Shown here: positions 1-7,262 of the stretch, piece after piece
Numbering within the stretch: position 1 is the first letter of the stretch
Layout: each line of letters starts with the position of its first letter
From: an uncultured Bacilli bacterium
GTDB taxonomy: Bacteria; Bacillota_I; Bacilli_A; RF39; UBA660
Direction: 5' to 3'
Length of the DNA stretch: 20,522 bases
Assembly (NCBI GenBank): GCA_934130485.1
Contig: CAKOYE010000015.1
Coordinates: 1 to 20,522, forward strand
The notes under the pieces: generated by a model
Told to the model about the DNA's origin: nothing
The model's database searches: none
What the model saw: the letters and a program-made list of their open reading frames with translations, nothing else
Made by a program: the position numbers and the translations under genes

Positions 1-1244
1 ATTTGAACCCAATACCTCTCACCATCAACTACTGCATACCCAATACCAATTTTTGAAAAATTAGATGAGATCATATTAGCATAATGTCCAGGAGAATTTT
101 TCCATCCCTCTGATACTGAAGCAGCATCCCAGTATCCCCATGCAATATTTTCGCCAACAGAGAAATAATTTATTCCAAGATCATTTAATACTGAAAAACA
201 AGATGATCCATTTGGTCTATCATGAGAGAATTTATTGGACCAAGCCATTTCTAATGCTCTTATTGTTGCAGCTATTGATAGGTTAGTATCTAAAGATAAA
301 TTTTCTACTCCTACTTCACTTCTATAACCATTTACATAATTTAAAACACTATTATATATTCCATAGTTTTGGCTTGAAAGTGATGTTGCTTCATTTTTTA
401 AATCATTGGTTGATGCATTATATGAATTATAATCATATATATATTCAACATTACTTGATATTAACTCTTTACTAGAATCACTATATACATTGTAATAATA
501 ATAGGTTACTTCAGTAATTTTCGTTCCATACTTATAAGATACTTTTTCATTTGTTTCAGTTAAATTATCAACTTTATATCTCTCTGTTGTTTTTTGTTTA
601 GTCGTTGTATTCTGTTTAGTTGTGGTTTGATTATTATTTGGTTTGGTTGTAGTTTGATTATTATTTGTATTATTATTTGTATTATTATTTGTATTATTAT
701 TTACATTATTTTGTTCTGTGTTTTTATTTTTATCAACATTTTTATTTATATTATTTGAGTTATTTTCATTATTAGATTTCTTATCAGAAATATTATTTTC
801 ATCCGTTTTATCATTATTTTCAACATTTTCATTTAATTTTCTAATTTTTAAAATACAGCTCTTTTCAACTTTTTGATCATTACTATCTATAGCAACTATA
901 ACAATATTATATGTTCCTGATTCTTTATAATCATTCATTTCTTTACTCAAGTATTTTACAATACATTTTTTACCCTCAGAATCAGTACATGATTTAACAA
1001 AATCACTAATATTATAATTTTCAGATTCGTTTATAATCACATCATTTAAGATTAAGATTGGTAATGATGAATTATCATTTTCATTTTTATTTTCTGGAAG
1101 TTCATTTACTATATTGTCTTTAATATTATTATTTTTAAATTCTTTTTTATTTACAATAAAATATATACTAAGTAATATAATTGCAACAACTATAATAGAT
1201 AATATAATAATTAAAAATTTATAACAAAAATTATTTTTTTTCAT
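1..1244 (-). CDS. CAP/SCP-domain membrane-anchored extracellular protein (3' end cut by window)
   Basis: The frame is open from an ATG at 1244 to the window edge, giving 414 complete codons and no stop. Residues about 10-32 form one hydrophobic signal-anchor after a lysine-rich start, so the rest should lie outside the cell. Residues about 62-134 look like a bacterial Ig-like beta domain (a pattern like SGTYNIVIVAIDSNDQ). Residues about 135-225 are an Asn/Thr/Lys/Gln-rich linker with short repeats. From about 295 a CAP (SCP/PR1) domain is clear: SHDRPNG with H341, GENIAWG with E365, SPGHYANM with H387, then IGIGYAV and YWVQ. Only some 10-20 residues are probably missing. The AGGTG ribosome binding site and a promoter precede it. 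CAP proteins are secreted and of varied function; the role here is unknown. It is transcribed in the same direction as the ribosomal operon but is separated from it by a terminator. Confidence 0.88.
   Translation of the reverse strand, partial: MKKNNFCYKFLIIILSIIVVAIILLSIYFIVNKKEFKNNNIKDNIVNELPENKNENDNSSLPILILNDVIINESENYNISDFVKSCTDSEGKKCIVKYLSKEMNDYKESGTYNIVIVAIDSNDQKVEKSCILKIRKLNENVENNDKTDENNISDKKSNNENNSNNINKNVDKNKNTEQNNVNNNTNNNTNNNTNNNQTTTKPNNNQTTTKQNTTTKQKTTERYKVDNLTETNEKVSYKYGTKITEVTYYYYNVYSDSSKELISSNVEYIYDYNSYNASTNDLKNEATSLSSQNYGIYNSVLNYVNGYRSEVGVENLSLDTNLSIAATIRALEMAWSNKFSHDRPNGSSCFSVLNDLGINYFSVGENIAWGYWDAASVSEGWKNSPGHYANMISSNFSKIGIGYAVVDGERYWVQ
661..705 (-). repeat. 12-bp tandem repeat in the CAP-protein linker
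   Basis: The unit ttatttgtatta occurs three times without change at 661-672, 673-684 and 685-696, followed by a partial copy. On the coding strand this gives repeats of Asn-Asn-Asn-Thr. Nearby, the segment ttgattattattt occurs twice (about 627-639 and 654-666), encoding NNNQTTTK-like repeats. This is low-complexity linker DNA likely to vary in length by replication slippage. Confidence 0.85.
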
Positions 1245-1264
1245 ATAACAACACACCTAAACTA

Positions 1265-1292
1265 ATTATAACATTTAAAATATATAATTCAA
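1265..1292 (-). promoter_or_regulatory. Sigma-A promoter of the CAP-domain gene
   Basis: On the minus strand there is a -35 TTGAAT (1292-1287), a 16-bp spacer and a perfect -10 TATAAT (1270-1265), preceded by TG one base upstream, which makes an extended -10. The -35 overlaps the T-run of the rplQ terminator, so termination of the operon and initiation of the next gene are packed into about 60 bp. Confidence 0.75.
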
Positions 1293-1318
1293 GAAAAAAA
1301 GATGCTTATTTTGCATCT
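1291..1318 (-). terminator. Intrinsic terminator of the S10-spc-alpha operon
   Basis: On the minus strand AGATGC (1318-1313), a 7-nt loop and GCATCT (1305-1300) form a stem followed by a T-run ending TTCTT. The 5' arm is the last codons of rplQ, and the loop holds the TAA stop (1308-1306). Ribosomes finishing rplQ would cover half of the stem. Confidence 0.8.
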
Positions 1319-1659
1319 CCTTCTACTAATTCTAAAATAACCATTAATGCATCGTCTCCTCTGCGTTCAGTTAATTTTAAAATTCTAGTATAACCACCAT
1401 TTCTAGTAGCATATCGTTTTGATAAATCATCAAAAACTTTTCTAACTGCTGCTTCATCATTATGCAAGAAAGCTAATGCTTTTCTTCTTGCAACTAAAGA
1501 TCCATCTTTACCATAAGAAATCATTTTATCAACAAATTTACGAACTTCTTTAGCACGAGTTTCTGTTGTTTCAATTCTTTCATTCATGATTACATCTTTA
1601 GTTAAGTTAGCTAGCATACTTCTTCTATGTTTGTTAGTACGTCCTAATTTTCTGTACAT
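1306..1659 (-). CDS. rplQ: 50S ribosomal protein L17
   Basis: This 117-residue protein is the usual bacterial size for L17, a large-subunit protein near the peptide exit. It begins with MYRKLGRTNKHRRSMLANL, the typical L17 start, and has the family motif FDDLSKRYATRNGGYTRILK in its second half. A TAGGAGGG ribosome binding site lies about 7 bases before the ATG. It is the last gene of the operon, directly after rpoA as in Firmicutes, and its stop codon sits inside the operon terminator. Identification is secure. Confidence 0.98.
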   Translation of the reverse strand: MYRKLGRTNKHRRSMLANLTKDVIMNERIETTETRAKEVRKFVDKMISYGKDGSLVARRKALAFLHNDEAAVRKVFDDLSKRYATRNGGYTRILKLTERRGDDALMVILELVEGDAK

Positions 1660-1677
1660 AAAATTCCCTCCTAACTT

Positions 1678-2628
1678 CTAGTCTTCGTCGCGGAATTTAA
1701 GTCCCATTTCTTTAATTTTGTCAATAACTTCTTTTAAAGATTTTTTACCTAAATTACGAACTTTCATCATTTCTAACTCTGTTTTTTCAGTTAAATCACC
1801 TAATGTATTAATTCCTGCTCTTTTTAAACAATTGTAAGCACGAACTGAGAAATCAAGATCATCAATTGATGTTTCTAATTTCTTTAGTTTACTATCTTCT
1901 TGTTTAGCATTCATAATACCTGTTGTATCTGCTATTTCACTCAAATCAGTAATAATATTTAAGTGTTCAATTAATATTTTGCTAGCCAAAGCCATAGCTT
2001 CTTCTGGTTTAATTGATCCATTTGTATAAACATTCATTATCAATTTGTCATAGTTAGCGTTTTGACCAACACGAGCGTCTTCAACTTCATAACTGATTCT
2101 TTCAATTGGTGAATATAATGCATCAATAGGAATAAATCCTAGTTTGCTATTTTCAATGTGACATTTATTTTCATTAGATGGAACATATCCTCTACCATTT
2201 GCAACAAGTAATTCCATTTCTAATTTTCCACCTTTAGCAAGTGTTGCAATTACTTTATCAGGATTCATAATTTCAATATCAGCATCGCATTCGATATCTC
2301 CAGCTTTTACTTCGCCTTCATTAGATGCAGATAATTTAATAATCTTTTTTTCGTCAGAATGATTTTTAATTACAACATCTTTTAAATTTAAAACAATTGC
2401 TGTTACATCTTCTACTACACCATCAATAGTTTGAAATTCATGCATTACACCTTCGATTTTTACTGCTACTATTGCGCTACCTGGCATACTAGATAACATT
2501 ACTCTTCTAAGTGCATTTCCTATTGTAGTACCAAAACCTCTTTCAAGTGGTTCTAGTTCAAATTTTCCATAATTATTATTTTCAACATATTCAGTTATTT
2601 TATATATTGGCTTTTCAAAATTTAACAT
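1678..2628 (-). CDS. rpoA: DNA-directed RNA polymerase alpha subunit
   Basis: The product starts assembly of the RNA polymerase core as a dimer and contacts promoters and activators through its C-terminal domain. I place the start at the ATG at 2628 (MLNFEKP, 316 residues): it has AAGGAGTG 8-9 bases upstream and matches usual alpha N-termini. An in-frame upstream start at 2679 would add 17 unconserved residues and overlap rpsK. The N-terminal domain holds the typical ERGFGTTIGNALRRVMLSS motif (about residues 30-48). The C-terminal domain has two helix-hairpin-helix segments, with VRAYNCLKRAGI and VRNLGKKSLKEV. It lies between rpsK and rplQ, the standard alpha-operon order. Confidence 0.98.
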   Translation of the reverse strand: MLNFEKPIYKITEYVENNNYGKFELEPLERGFGTTIGNALRRVMLSSMPGSAIVAVKIEGVMHEFQTIDGVVEDVTAIVLNLKDVVIKNHSDEKKIIKLSASNEGEVKAGDIECDADIEIMNPDKVIATLAKGGKLEMELLVANGRGYVPSNENKCHIENSKLGFIPIDALYSPIERISYEVEDARVGQNANYDKLIMNVYTNGSIKPEEAMALASKILIEHLNIITDLSEIADTTGIMNAKQEDSKLKKLETSIDDLDFSVRAYNCLKRAGINTLGDLTEKTELEMMKVRNLGKKSLKEVIDKIKEMGLKFRDED

Positions 2629-2648
2629 TATTAAACACTCCTTTTCTT

Positions 2649-3032
2649 TTATCCACGTGGACGTTTTGGTGGACGACATCCATTATGTGGTATTGGTGTT
2701 ACATCTGTTATTGAAGTAATTTCTAACCCAGCAGTTTGTAATGAACGGATTGCAGTTTCTCTTCCTGAACCTAGTCCTTTAACATAAACTTCAACAGTTT
2801 TCATACCCATATCAGCAGCAACTTTTCCAGCAGCTTCTGCAGACATACCTGCAGCATATGGAGTTGATTTTTTACTTCCTTTAAATCCTAATGTTCCAGC
2901 TGAAGCCCAGCTAATTGCGTTACCTTCTAAATCACTAATTGTTACAATAGTGTTATTAAAAGTTGAATGTATATATGCCTTTCCAGCAGGAATATTCTTT
3001 TTAACTTTACGTTTTCTTGGTTTATAAGCCAT
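2649..3032 (-). CDS. rpsK: 30S ribosomal protein S11
   Basis: S11 sits on the platform of the small subunit near the mRNA exit. The 127-residue product has a basic N-terminus, then GKAYIHSTFNNTIVTISDLEG, the GFKGSKKSTPYAA segment, and ends with the hallmark NGCRPPKRPRG. It has the family's usual length. It follows rpsM and precedes rpoA, with the conserved alpha-operon order. A ribosome binding site (AGGAGG-type) lies just before the ATG at 3032. Nothing unusual was seen. Confidence 0.98.
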   Translation of the reverse strand: MAYKPRKRKVKKNIPAGKAYIHSTFNNTIVTISDLEGNAISWASAGTLGFKGSKKSTPYAAGMSAEAAGKVAADMGMKTVEVYVKGLGSGRETAIRSLQTAGLEITSITDVTPIPHNGCRPPKRPRG

Positions 3033-3061
3033 GTTACTTAACCTCCTTTTTTAGTTACAAA

Positions 3062-3427
3062 TTATTTTTTCTTATTAGCAACTACTTTTCCTTTACCTTT
3101 ACGAGTTCTTGCGTTACGATTTGTTCTTTGTCCTCTAACTGGTAAACCTTTTTTATGACGTGTTCCTTGATAACAATTGATTTCCATTTTTGTTTTAATG
3201 TTCATGTTTACTTCACGTCTTAAATCACCTTCAGTAGTGTATTTAGCTACTTCATCACGAATTTTTACTAATTCATCTTGTGATAATTGACCAGCTCTTT
3301 TATTGATATCAATTTTAGCATCAGCTAAAATTTTATTTGATAAGCTTCTTCCAATACCATAAATGTATGTTAAAGCAATTTCAATTCTTTTATTATTTGG
3401 TATATCTACACCATTTATACGTGCCAT
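3062..3427 (-). CDS. rpsM: 30S ribosomal protein S13
   Basis: S13 is in the head of the small subunit and forms bridges to the large subunit and contacts P-site tRNA. The 121-residue product starts MARINGVDIPNNKRIEIAL, has the YIYGIGRS helix-hairpin-helix segment, and ends with the basic GTRHKKGLPVRGQRT and a Lys/Arg-rich tail that normally reaches tRNA. AGGAGGTG stands before the ATG. It lies between rpmJ and rpsK as in most Firmicutes. Confidence 0.98.
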   Translation of the reverse strand: MARINGVDIPNNKRIEIALTYIYGIGRSLSNKILADAKIDINKRAGQLSQDELVKIRDEVAKYTTEGDLRREVNMNIKTKMEINCYQGTRHKKGLPVRGQRTNRNARTRKGKGKVVANKKK

Positions 3428-3442
3428 AAAACACCTCCTATA

Positions 3443-3556
3443 TTAACCTTGTTTTTGCTTATGTTTAGGGTTTTCACAAATTACCATTACTTTCCCTTTT
3501 CTTTTAATTACTTTACATTTGTCACAGATCGGTTTTACCGATGGTCTTACTTTCAT
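3443..3556 (-). CDS. rpmJ: 50S ribosomal protein L36 (zinc-ribbon type)
   Basis: This 37-residue gene was found by reading the gap between infA and rpsM. It translates from ATG at 3556 as MKVRPSVKPICDKCKVIKR and ends in PKHKQKQG before a TAA. C11, C14, C27 and H32 form the CCCH zinc site, so this is the zinc-binding form of L36. TAGGAGGG lies 5-6 bases upstream of the start. L36 is the smallest large-subunit protein and binds 23S rRNA near the GTPase-associated region. The infA-rpmJ-rpsM order is standard. Confidence 0.97.
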   Translation of the reverse strand: MKVRPSVKPICDKCKVIKRKGKVMVICENPKHKQKQG

Positions 3557-3570
3557 TAAGATCCCTCCTA

Positions 3571-3786
3571 CTATTTCCTATAGGTTATACGCCCACGTGT
3601 TAAATCAAATTCTGATAATTCTAACACTACTGTATCACCTGGTAAGATGCGAATATTATTGATTCGGATTTTACCAGAAACGTGAGCAATTACAGTATGT
3701 TTATTTGCTAATTCAACTTTAAATAATCCTCTTGGTAAACACTCTAAAACTTTACCTTCTACTTCAATAGCACCTTGCTTTGCCAT
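3571..3786 (-). CDS. infA: Translation initiation factor IF-1
   Basis: IF-1 binds the A site of the 30S subunit during initiation. The 71-residue product is almost entirely an S1-type OB fold and shows the family motifs IEVEGKVLECLPRGLFKVEL, HVSGKIRINNIRILPGD and the C-terminal DLTRGRITYRK. GAGGTGA precedes the ATG. In most Firmicutes infA follows map; here a 194-bp non-coding gap separates it from adk, so it may be transcribed partly from a local promoter. Identification is secure. Confidence 0.98.
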   Translation of the reverse strand: MAKQGAIEVEGKVLECLPRGLFKVELANKHTVIAHVSGKIRINNIRILPGDTVVLELSEFDLTRGRITYRK

Positions 3787-3980
3787 GATCTCACCTCTTT
3801 GTTAAAATTTCAAAACTAATTAATAATAACATTTTGTTTAAAATGAGCAGATAAACAATTGTTATAATCATTCAATCATTATCTAATATAAAGATATTTT
3901 GTAATTTCCAACAGGATAATTCTGATTGAACTATTATGACTTTTTATAATAATTATCATAGTGTATTTTATTTGTAAAAG
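3787..3980 (-). other. Non-coding gap between adk and infA where map usually lies
   Basis: This is the only long break inside the operon. It has no open frame with a ribosome binding site and no convincing hairpin plus T-run. It holds a direct repeat aatgatt-g-aatgatt (minus strand, about 3864-3878), a short palindrome aacaattgtt (about 3854-3863) and a weak promoter-like pair. I see no remnant of methionine aminopeptidase. Confidence 0.6.
3883..3911 (-). promoter_or_regulatory. Weak candidate promoter upstream of infA
   Basis: On the minus strand TTGGAA (3911-3906) and TATTAG (3888-3883) are 17 bp apart. Each matches only four of six consensus bases, which is little in DNA this AT-rich. It is listed because it lies in the one long internal gap, ahead of infA-rpmJ-rpsM-rpsK-rpoA-rplQ. 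Confidence 0.25.
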
Positions 3981-4643
3981 TTAATTATTTTCTTTTTTTA
4001 TAATTTCTTCTACAAATTCTAATACTTTTGATAATTCTATACTACTATCAACTTTGTATAATAGTTTTTGTTTTTCATAGTAATCTGCAACAGGTTTTGT
4101 TTCAGATAGATATGTATCGAATCTGATATCAAAAATGTCTTCTGTATCATCATCTCTACGAGATAAATTAGTTCCACACTTATCACAAACACCGACAACT
4201 CTAGGACGCGTATCTTTCGAATATATATTATATACTGCTCCACAATTTGGACATGAAACACGTCCTAAAATTCTTTTCTTAGCCTGTTCTTTTGAAATAT
4301 CTAATAGAATTGTTATTCCGTGTTCAATATTATTTTGTGACAAAAATTTTTCATAAATTTCTGCTTGTTTAATATTTCTTGGAAATCCATCTAAGATATA
4401 TCCATTTGAACAATCAGCTTCTGCAATTCGGTCTTCTACTAATTTTATTATAATTTCATCACTAACCAAGTTTCCTTGATTCATCTGTTGTCTTATATAA
4501 TTTCCTTGCTCATCTTCATTTTGAATTGCTGCTCTTAACAAATCTCCAGTGGAAATATGTGGAATACTATATTCTTCACATAAAATTTTTGAGATTGTTC
4601 CTTTACCAGCTGATGGTGGAGCAATTAAAATTATACTTTTCAT
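3981..4643 (-). CDS. adk: Adenylate kinase (zinc-finger LID type)
   Basis: The enzyme converts AMP plus ATP to two ADP in the cytoplasm. The 220-residue product has the long LID form with four zinc ligands, C131, C134, C153 and C156. The AMP-binding region is STGDLLRAAI (31-40), the motif DGFPRN lies at 85-90, and the LID basic site SRRDDD at 161-166. The P-loop is APPSAGKGT (8-16), where most enzymes have GxPGxGKGT: the first Gly is Ala and the third-position Gly is Ser, while the GKGT core is kept. The start ATG overlaps the secY stop (ATGA), suggesting translational coupling. secY-adk order is standard; the usual map gene after it is missing. Confidence 0.97.
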   Translation of the reverse strand: MKSIILIAPPSAGKGTISKILCEEYSIPHISTGDLLRAAIQNEDEQGNYIRQQMNQGNLVSDEIIIKLVEDRIAEADCSNGYILDGFPRNIKQAEIYEKFLSQNNIEHGITILLDISKEQAKKRILGRVSCPNCGAVYNIYSKDTRPRVVGVCDKCGTNLSRRDDDTEDIFDIRFDTYLSETKPVADYYEKQKLLYKVDSSIELSKVLEFVEEIIKKENN

Positions 4644-5908
4644 CTTCTTTTTCTTCCTTTCACATAATCTCTAGTAACTAATTCACTTTCGATTTGTTTA
4701 TAAGTTTCTAAAGCTACACCTACTACAATTAATAATCCAGTACCACCTATTGAAACACTACTTGGTAAATTTGTAAAAATCATACCAAATATAATAGGTA
4801 GTGCAGCTAAAACTGCTAAGAAAAATGCTCCAACTATTGTAATTCTTTTAAGAATTTTTGATACATAATCAACAGTTTCTTCTCCTGGTCTAACACCTGG
4901 AATAAATCCACCATTTTTTTGTAAATTTTCAGCCATTTCTTTTGGTTTTAATTGTAAGAAAGTATAGAAATATGCAAAAGCAATAATTAATATTACATAT
5001 AATGCAAATCCAGTCGGAGTATTCATTGTTAACCATTTACTAACAAAGATAGTAAATCCATCCTTTTTAATAAATGACGCTAAAATACTTGGAACTGATA
5101 ATAATGCAGATGCAAATATTACAGGCATTACTCCAGCAGAATTTAATTTAAAAGGAATATAATTTTGTTTTCCTAAAATTGCATTTGATTTATTAGCATA
5201 TTGAATTGGTACTCTTCTTTCTGCATTTTCTATGAATACAATTCCAATAATAATACCAATATATACTAGAACATAAAGTATGAATGAAACAATTCCAAGT
5301 GTTGTTTCTTGTGTTGTTCCAATTTTTACTAGTGCATTAAATGCATCAATAAACATAGATGGAATACTTGCAATTATACCTGCCATAATGATAAGTGATA
5401 TACCATTACCGACTCCTTTTGCAGTTATTTGATCACCTAACCATAATAGAAATGCTGTTCCAGCTGTTAATACAGTTGCAAATTGCATATATTCTATTGT
5501 TGATCCATTTTTTAAAAATGCAAATGAGAAAACATATCCATTTATAAACGCTAAAATAATTCCTAATACTCTTGTTATTTGATTTAATTTTGTTCTTCCA
5601 GTATGTCCTTGTTTACCAAGTTCTGTTAAATATGGAATTATGTCCATTTGTAACAATTGAATGACAATGGAAGCAGTGATGTAAGGCATAACGCCTAAAG
5701 CTAGAATAGAAAATTTTTCTAAAGCTCCACCACCAAAAACATTTAATAATTCAAAATATCCAAGATTTTGAAAATTGCTTGTATCTACTCCAGGAACGAT
5801 TATTGTAGTTCCTAACTTAAATATAAACAACACTAATAATGTAAATAAGATTCTTTTTTGTAAATCTTTGTTTTTGGGATTAAATATTTGCTTAAATGTT
5901 GCAAACAT
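4640..5908 (-). CDS. secY: Preprotein translocase subunit SecY
   Basis: SecY forms the protein-conducting channel with SecE and SecG. The 422-residue product is close to the usual 420-440 and shows ten hydrophobic segments. Recognisable parts are the N-terminal FKLGTTIIVPGVDTS, the plug region GGGALEKFSILALGVMPYI, the ASIVIQLLQMDIIP segment, the cytosolic loop NAERRVPIQYA used for SecA and ribosome contacts, and PAGMAENLQKNG-like and FIPGVRPGEET stretches near the end (actual text PKEMAENLQKNGGF). GAGGTGA for this gene lies within the last codons of rplO, one base away, and its TGA stop overlaps adk. Confidence 0.98.
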   Translation of the reverse strand: MFATFKQIFNPKNKDLQKRILFTLLVLFIFKLGTTIIVPGVDTSNFQNLGYFELLNVFGGGALEKFSILALGVMPYITASIVIQLLQMDIIPYLTELGKQGHTGRTKLNQITRVLGIILAFINGYVFSFAFLKNGSTIEYMQFATVLTAGTAFLLWLGDQITAKGVGNGISLIIMAGIIASIPSMFIDAFNALVKIGTTQETTLGIVSFILYVLVYIGIIIGIVFIENAERRVPIQYANKSNAILGKQNYIPFKLNSAGVMPVIFASALLSVPSILASFIKKDGFTIFVSKWLTMNTPTGFALYVILIIAFAYFYTFLQLKPKEMAENLQKNGGFIPGVRPGEETVDYVSKILKRITIVGAFFLAVLAALPIIFGMIFTNLPSSVSIGGTGLLIVVGVALETYKQIESELVTRDYVKGRKRR

Positions 5909-5909
5909 T

Positions 5910-6353
5910 TTAGATCACCTCTGCTTTTCCACCTAATTCTTCAATTTTTGATGCTGCTGTATCAGAAAATTTATTTGCTTTTACTACTAATTTTTTAGTT
6001 AAAGTTCCATTTCCTAAAACTTTTACACCATCTAAACCTTTTTTAATTATACCCATTTCATGTAATAGTTCTGGAGTAACTACTGCACCGTTTTCAAATT
6101 TTTCTAAATCACTTAAGTTAATTACAGCATAAACTGTTTTAAATTTTGCATTAGTAAATCCTCTTTTTGGAAGTCTTCTGAATAATGGTAATTGTCCGCC
6201 TTCGAAACCAGGTCTAACTCCACCACCACTACGAGCGTTTTGTCCTTTATGACCTTTTCCTGCAGTTTTTCCATTTCCACTTCCAGTTCCGCGTCCAACT
6301 CTTTTACTAACAGTTGTAGCGCCTAGTGCTGGATGAATATTATTTAATTTCAT
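5910..6353 (-). CDS. rplO: 50S ribosomal protein L15
   Basis: L15 is a late-assembly protein of the large subunit. The 147-residue product starts MKLNNIHPALGA, then has the Gly-rich, basic GRGTGSGNGKTAGKGHKGQ extension that reaches into 23S rRNA, GFEGGQLPLFRRLPKRGF, and the globular C-terminal part ending GGKAEVI. It starts one base after the rpsE stop, so the L30 gene that normally lies between rpsE and rplO is absent. Its ribosome binding site GAGGAG is inside the end of rpsE. Confidence 0.98.
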   Translation of the reverse strand: MKLNNIHPALGATTVSKRVGRGTGSGNGKTAGKGHKGQNARSGGGVRPGFEGGQLPLFRRLPKRGFTNAKFKTVYAVINLSDLEKFENGAVVTPELLHEMGIIKKGLDGVKVLGNGTLTKKLVVKANKFSDTAASKIEELGGKAEVI

Positions 6354-6354
6354 A

Positions 6355-6861
6355 TTATAATATCTCCTCTACTTTTTTACCGCGTAATGCAGCAACTTCT
6401 TCTACTGTTCTTTGTGATTTTAATGCATTTAATGTAGCATAAGCCATATTAACTTTTGTATTTGAACCTAATGATTTAGATAAAATATCTTTAACTCCAG
6501 CAAGTTCTAATACTGCTCTTACTGGTCCTCCTGCTTTTACTCCAGTACCTTTTGAAGCTGGTTTCAACATAACCTTACTAGCACTTTGTACACCAATAGC
6601 TTCATGTGGAATAGTTCTTTCGTCAACGATTGAAACTTTAACAATGTTCTTTGTAGCAGCTTGTACTGCTTTTTTCATTGCATCTGGTACTTCGTTTGCC
6701 TTACCTGTTCCAATTCCAACATGACCTTTTCTATCTCCAACTGCCATTGTAGCTGAGAAACGGAAATGACGTCCACCTTTAGTTACTTTTGTAACTCTTT
6801 TTACTTCAATGATTTCTTCTTCATATAATTTTTGGCGAGGTTCTCTTTTTTTAGTTTCCAT
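6355..6861 (-). CDS. rpsE: 30S ribosomal protein S5
   Basis: S5 helps decoding accuracy and mRNA unwinding at the entry channel. The 168-residue product has the N-terminal double-stranded-RNA-binding-like domain with VTKVTKGGRHFRFSATMAVG and GHVGIGTGKANEVPDAMKKA, then the C-terminal domain with ASKGTGVKAGGPVRAVLELAG and a normal end. AAGGAGGG lies upstream of the ATG. The neighbour on the 5' side is rplR, as usual. On the 3' side rplO follows after one base, with no rpmD. Confidence 0.98.
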   Translation of the reverse strand: METKKREPRQKLYEEEIIEVKRVTKVTKGGRHFRFSATMAVGDRKGHVGIGTGKANEVPDAMKKAVQAATKNIVKVSIVDERTIPHEAIGVQSASKVMLKPASKGTGVKAGGPVRAVLELAGVKDILSKSLGSNTKVNMAYATLNALKSQRTVEEVAALRGKKVEEIL

Positions 6862-6875
6862 TAATTACCCTCCTT

Positions 6876-7238
6876 TTAGAATTCTAATCCATTTTCACGT
6901 GCAGCTTCAGCTAATGCTTTTACACGTCCATGATATAGGTAACCACCTCTATCAAATGTTACCTTTGTAATTTTTGCTTCTTTAGCTCTTTTTGCGATTA
7001 ATTCGCCAACTTTTGTAGCAGCTTCTATGTTGCTTCCATTTTCAAGTTTTAAATCTTTGTCGATTGAGGAAGCGCTAACTAAAGTAACTTGAGCCTCATC
7101 ATCTATGATTTGAGCAAATATATTTTTGTTTGAACGGAATACGTTTAATCTAGGAACGCTAGATGTACCAGTGATTTTTTCTCTGATACGAGCGTGTCTT
7201 GCTTGACGCATCTCGTTACGTGATACTTTTTTTATCAT
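6876..7238 (-). CDS. rplR: 50S ribosomal protein L18
   Basis: L18 binds 5S rRNA together with L5 and links it to the large subunit. The 120-residue product has the basic N-terminus with RQARHARIREKITGTSSVPRL, the typical LNVFRSNKNIFAQIIDD strand segment, and the C-terminal FDRGGYLYHGRVKALAEAAR, which is diagnostic. Size is normal. It lies between rplF and rpsE in standard spc order, with 13-25 bp spacers that hold AGGAG-type ribosome binding sites. Confidence 0.98.
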   Translation of the reverse strand: MIKKVSRNEMRQARHARIREKITGTSSVPRLNVFRSNKNIFAQIIDDEAQVTLVSASSIDKDLKLENGSNIEAATKVGELIAKRAKEAKITKVTFDRGGYLYHGRVKALAEAARENGLEF

Positions 7239-7262
7239 AGTAATCTCTCCTTTAATTTAAGC

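Noticed and set aside
661..705. Tandem 12-bp units as a CRISPR-like or regulatory repeat
   Set aside because: There are no spacers, the units are contiguous and in frame, and they encode Asn-Asn-Asn-Thr repeats in a low-complexity linker.
2629..2679. Upstream start for rpoA giving 17 extra residues
   Set aside because: It overlaps rpsK, lacks a good ribosome binding site and the extra residues do not look like alpha; ATG 2628 has AAGGAGTG.
4135..4356. Plus-strand open frame inside adk, and similar antisense frames across the operon
   Set aside because: They mirror highly conserved genes on the other strand, lack ribosome binding sites and show no protein-like pattern.
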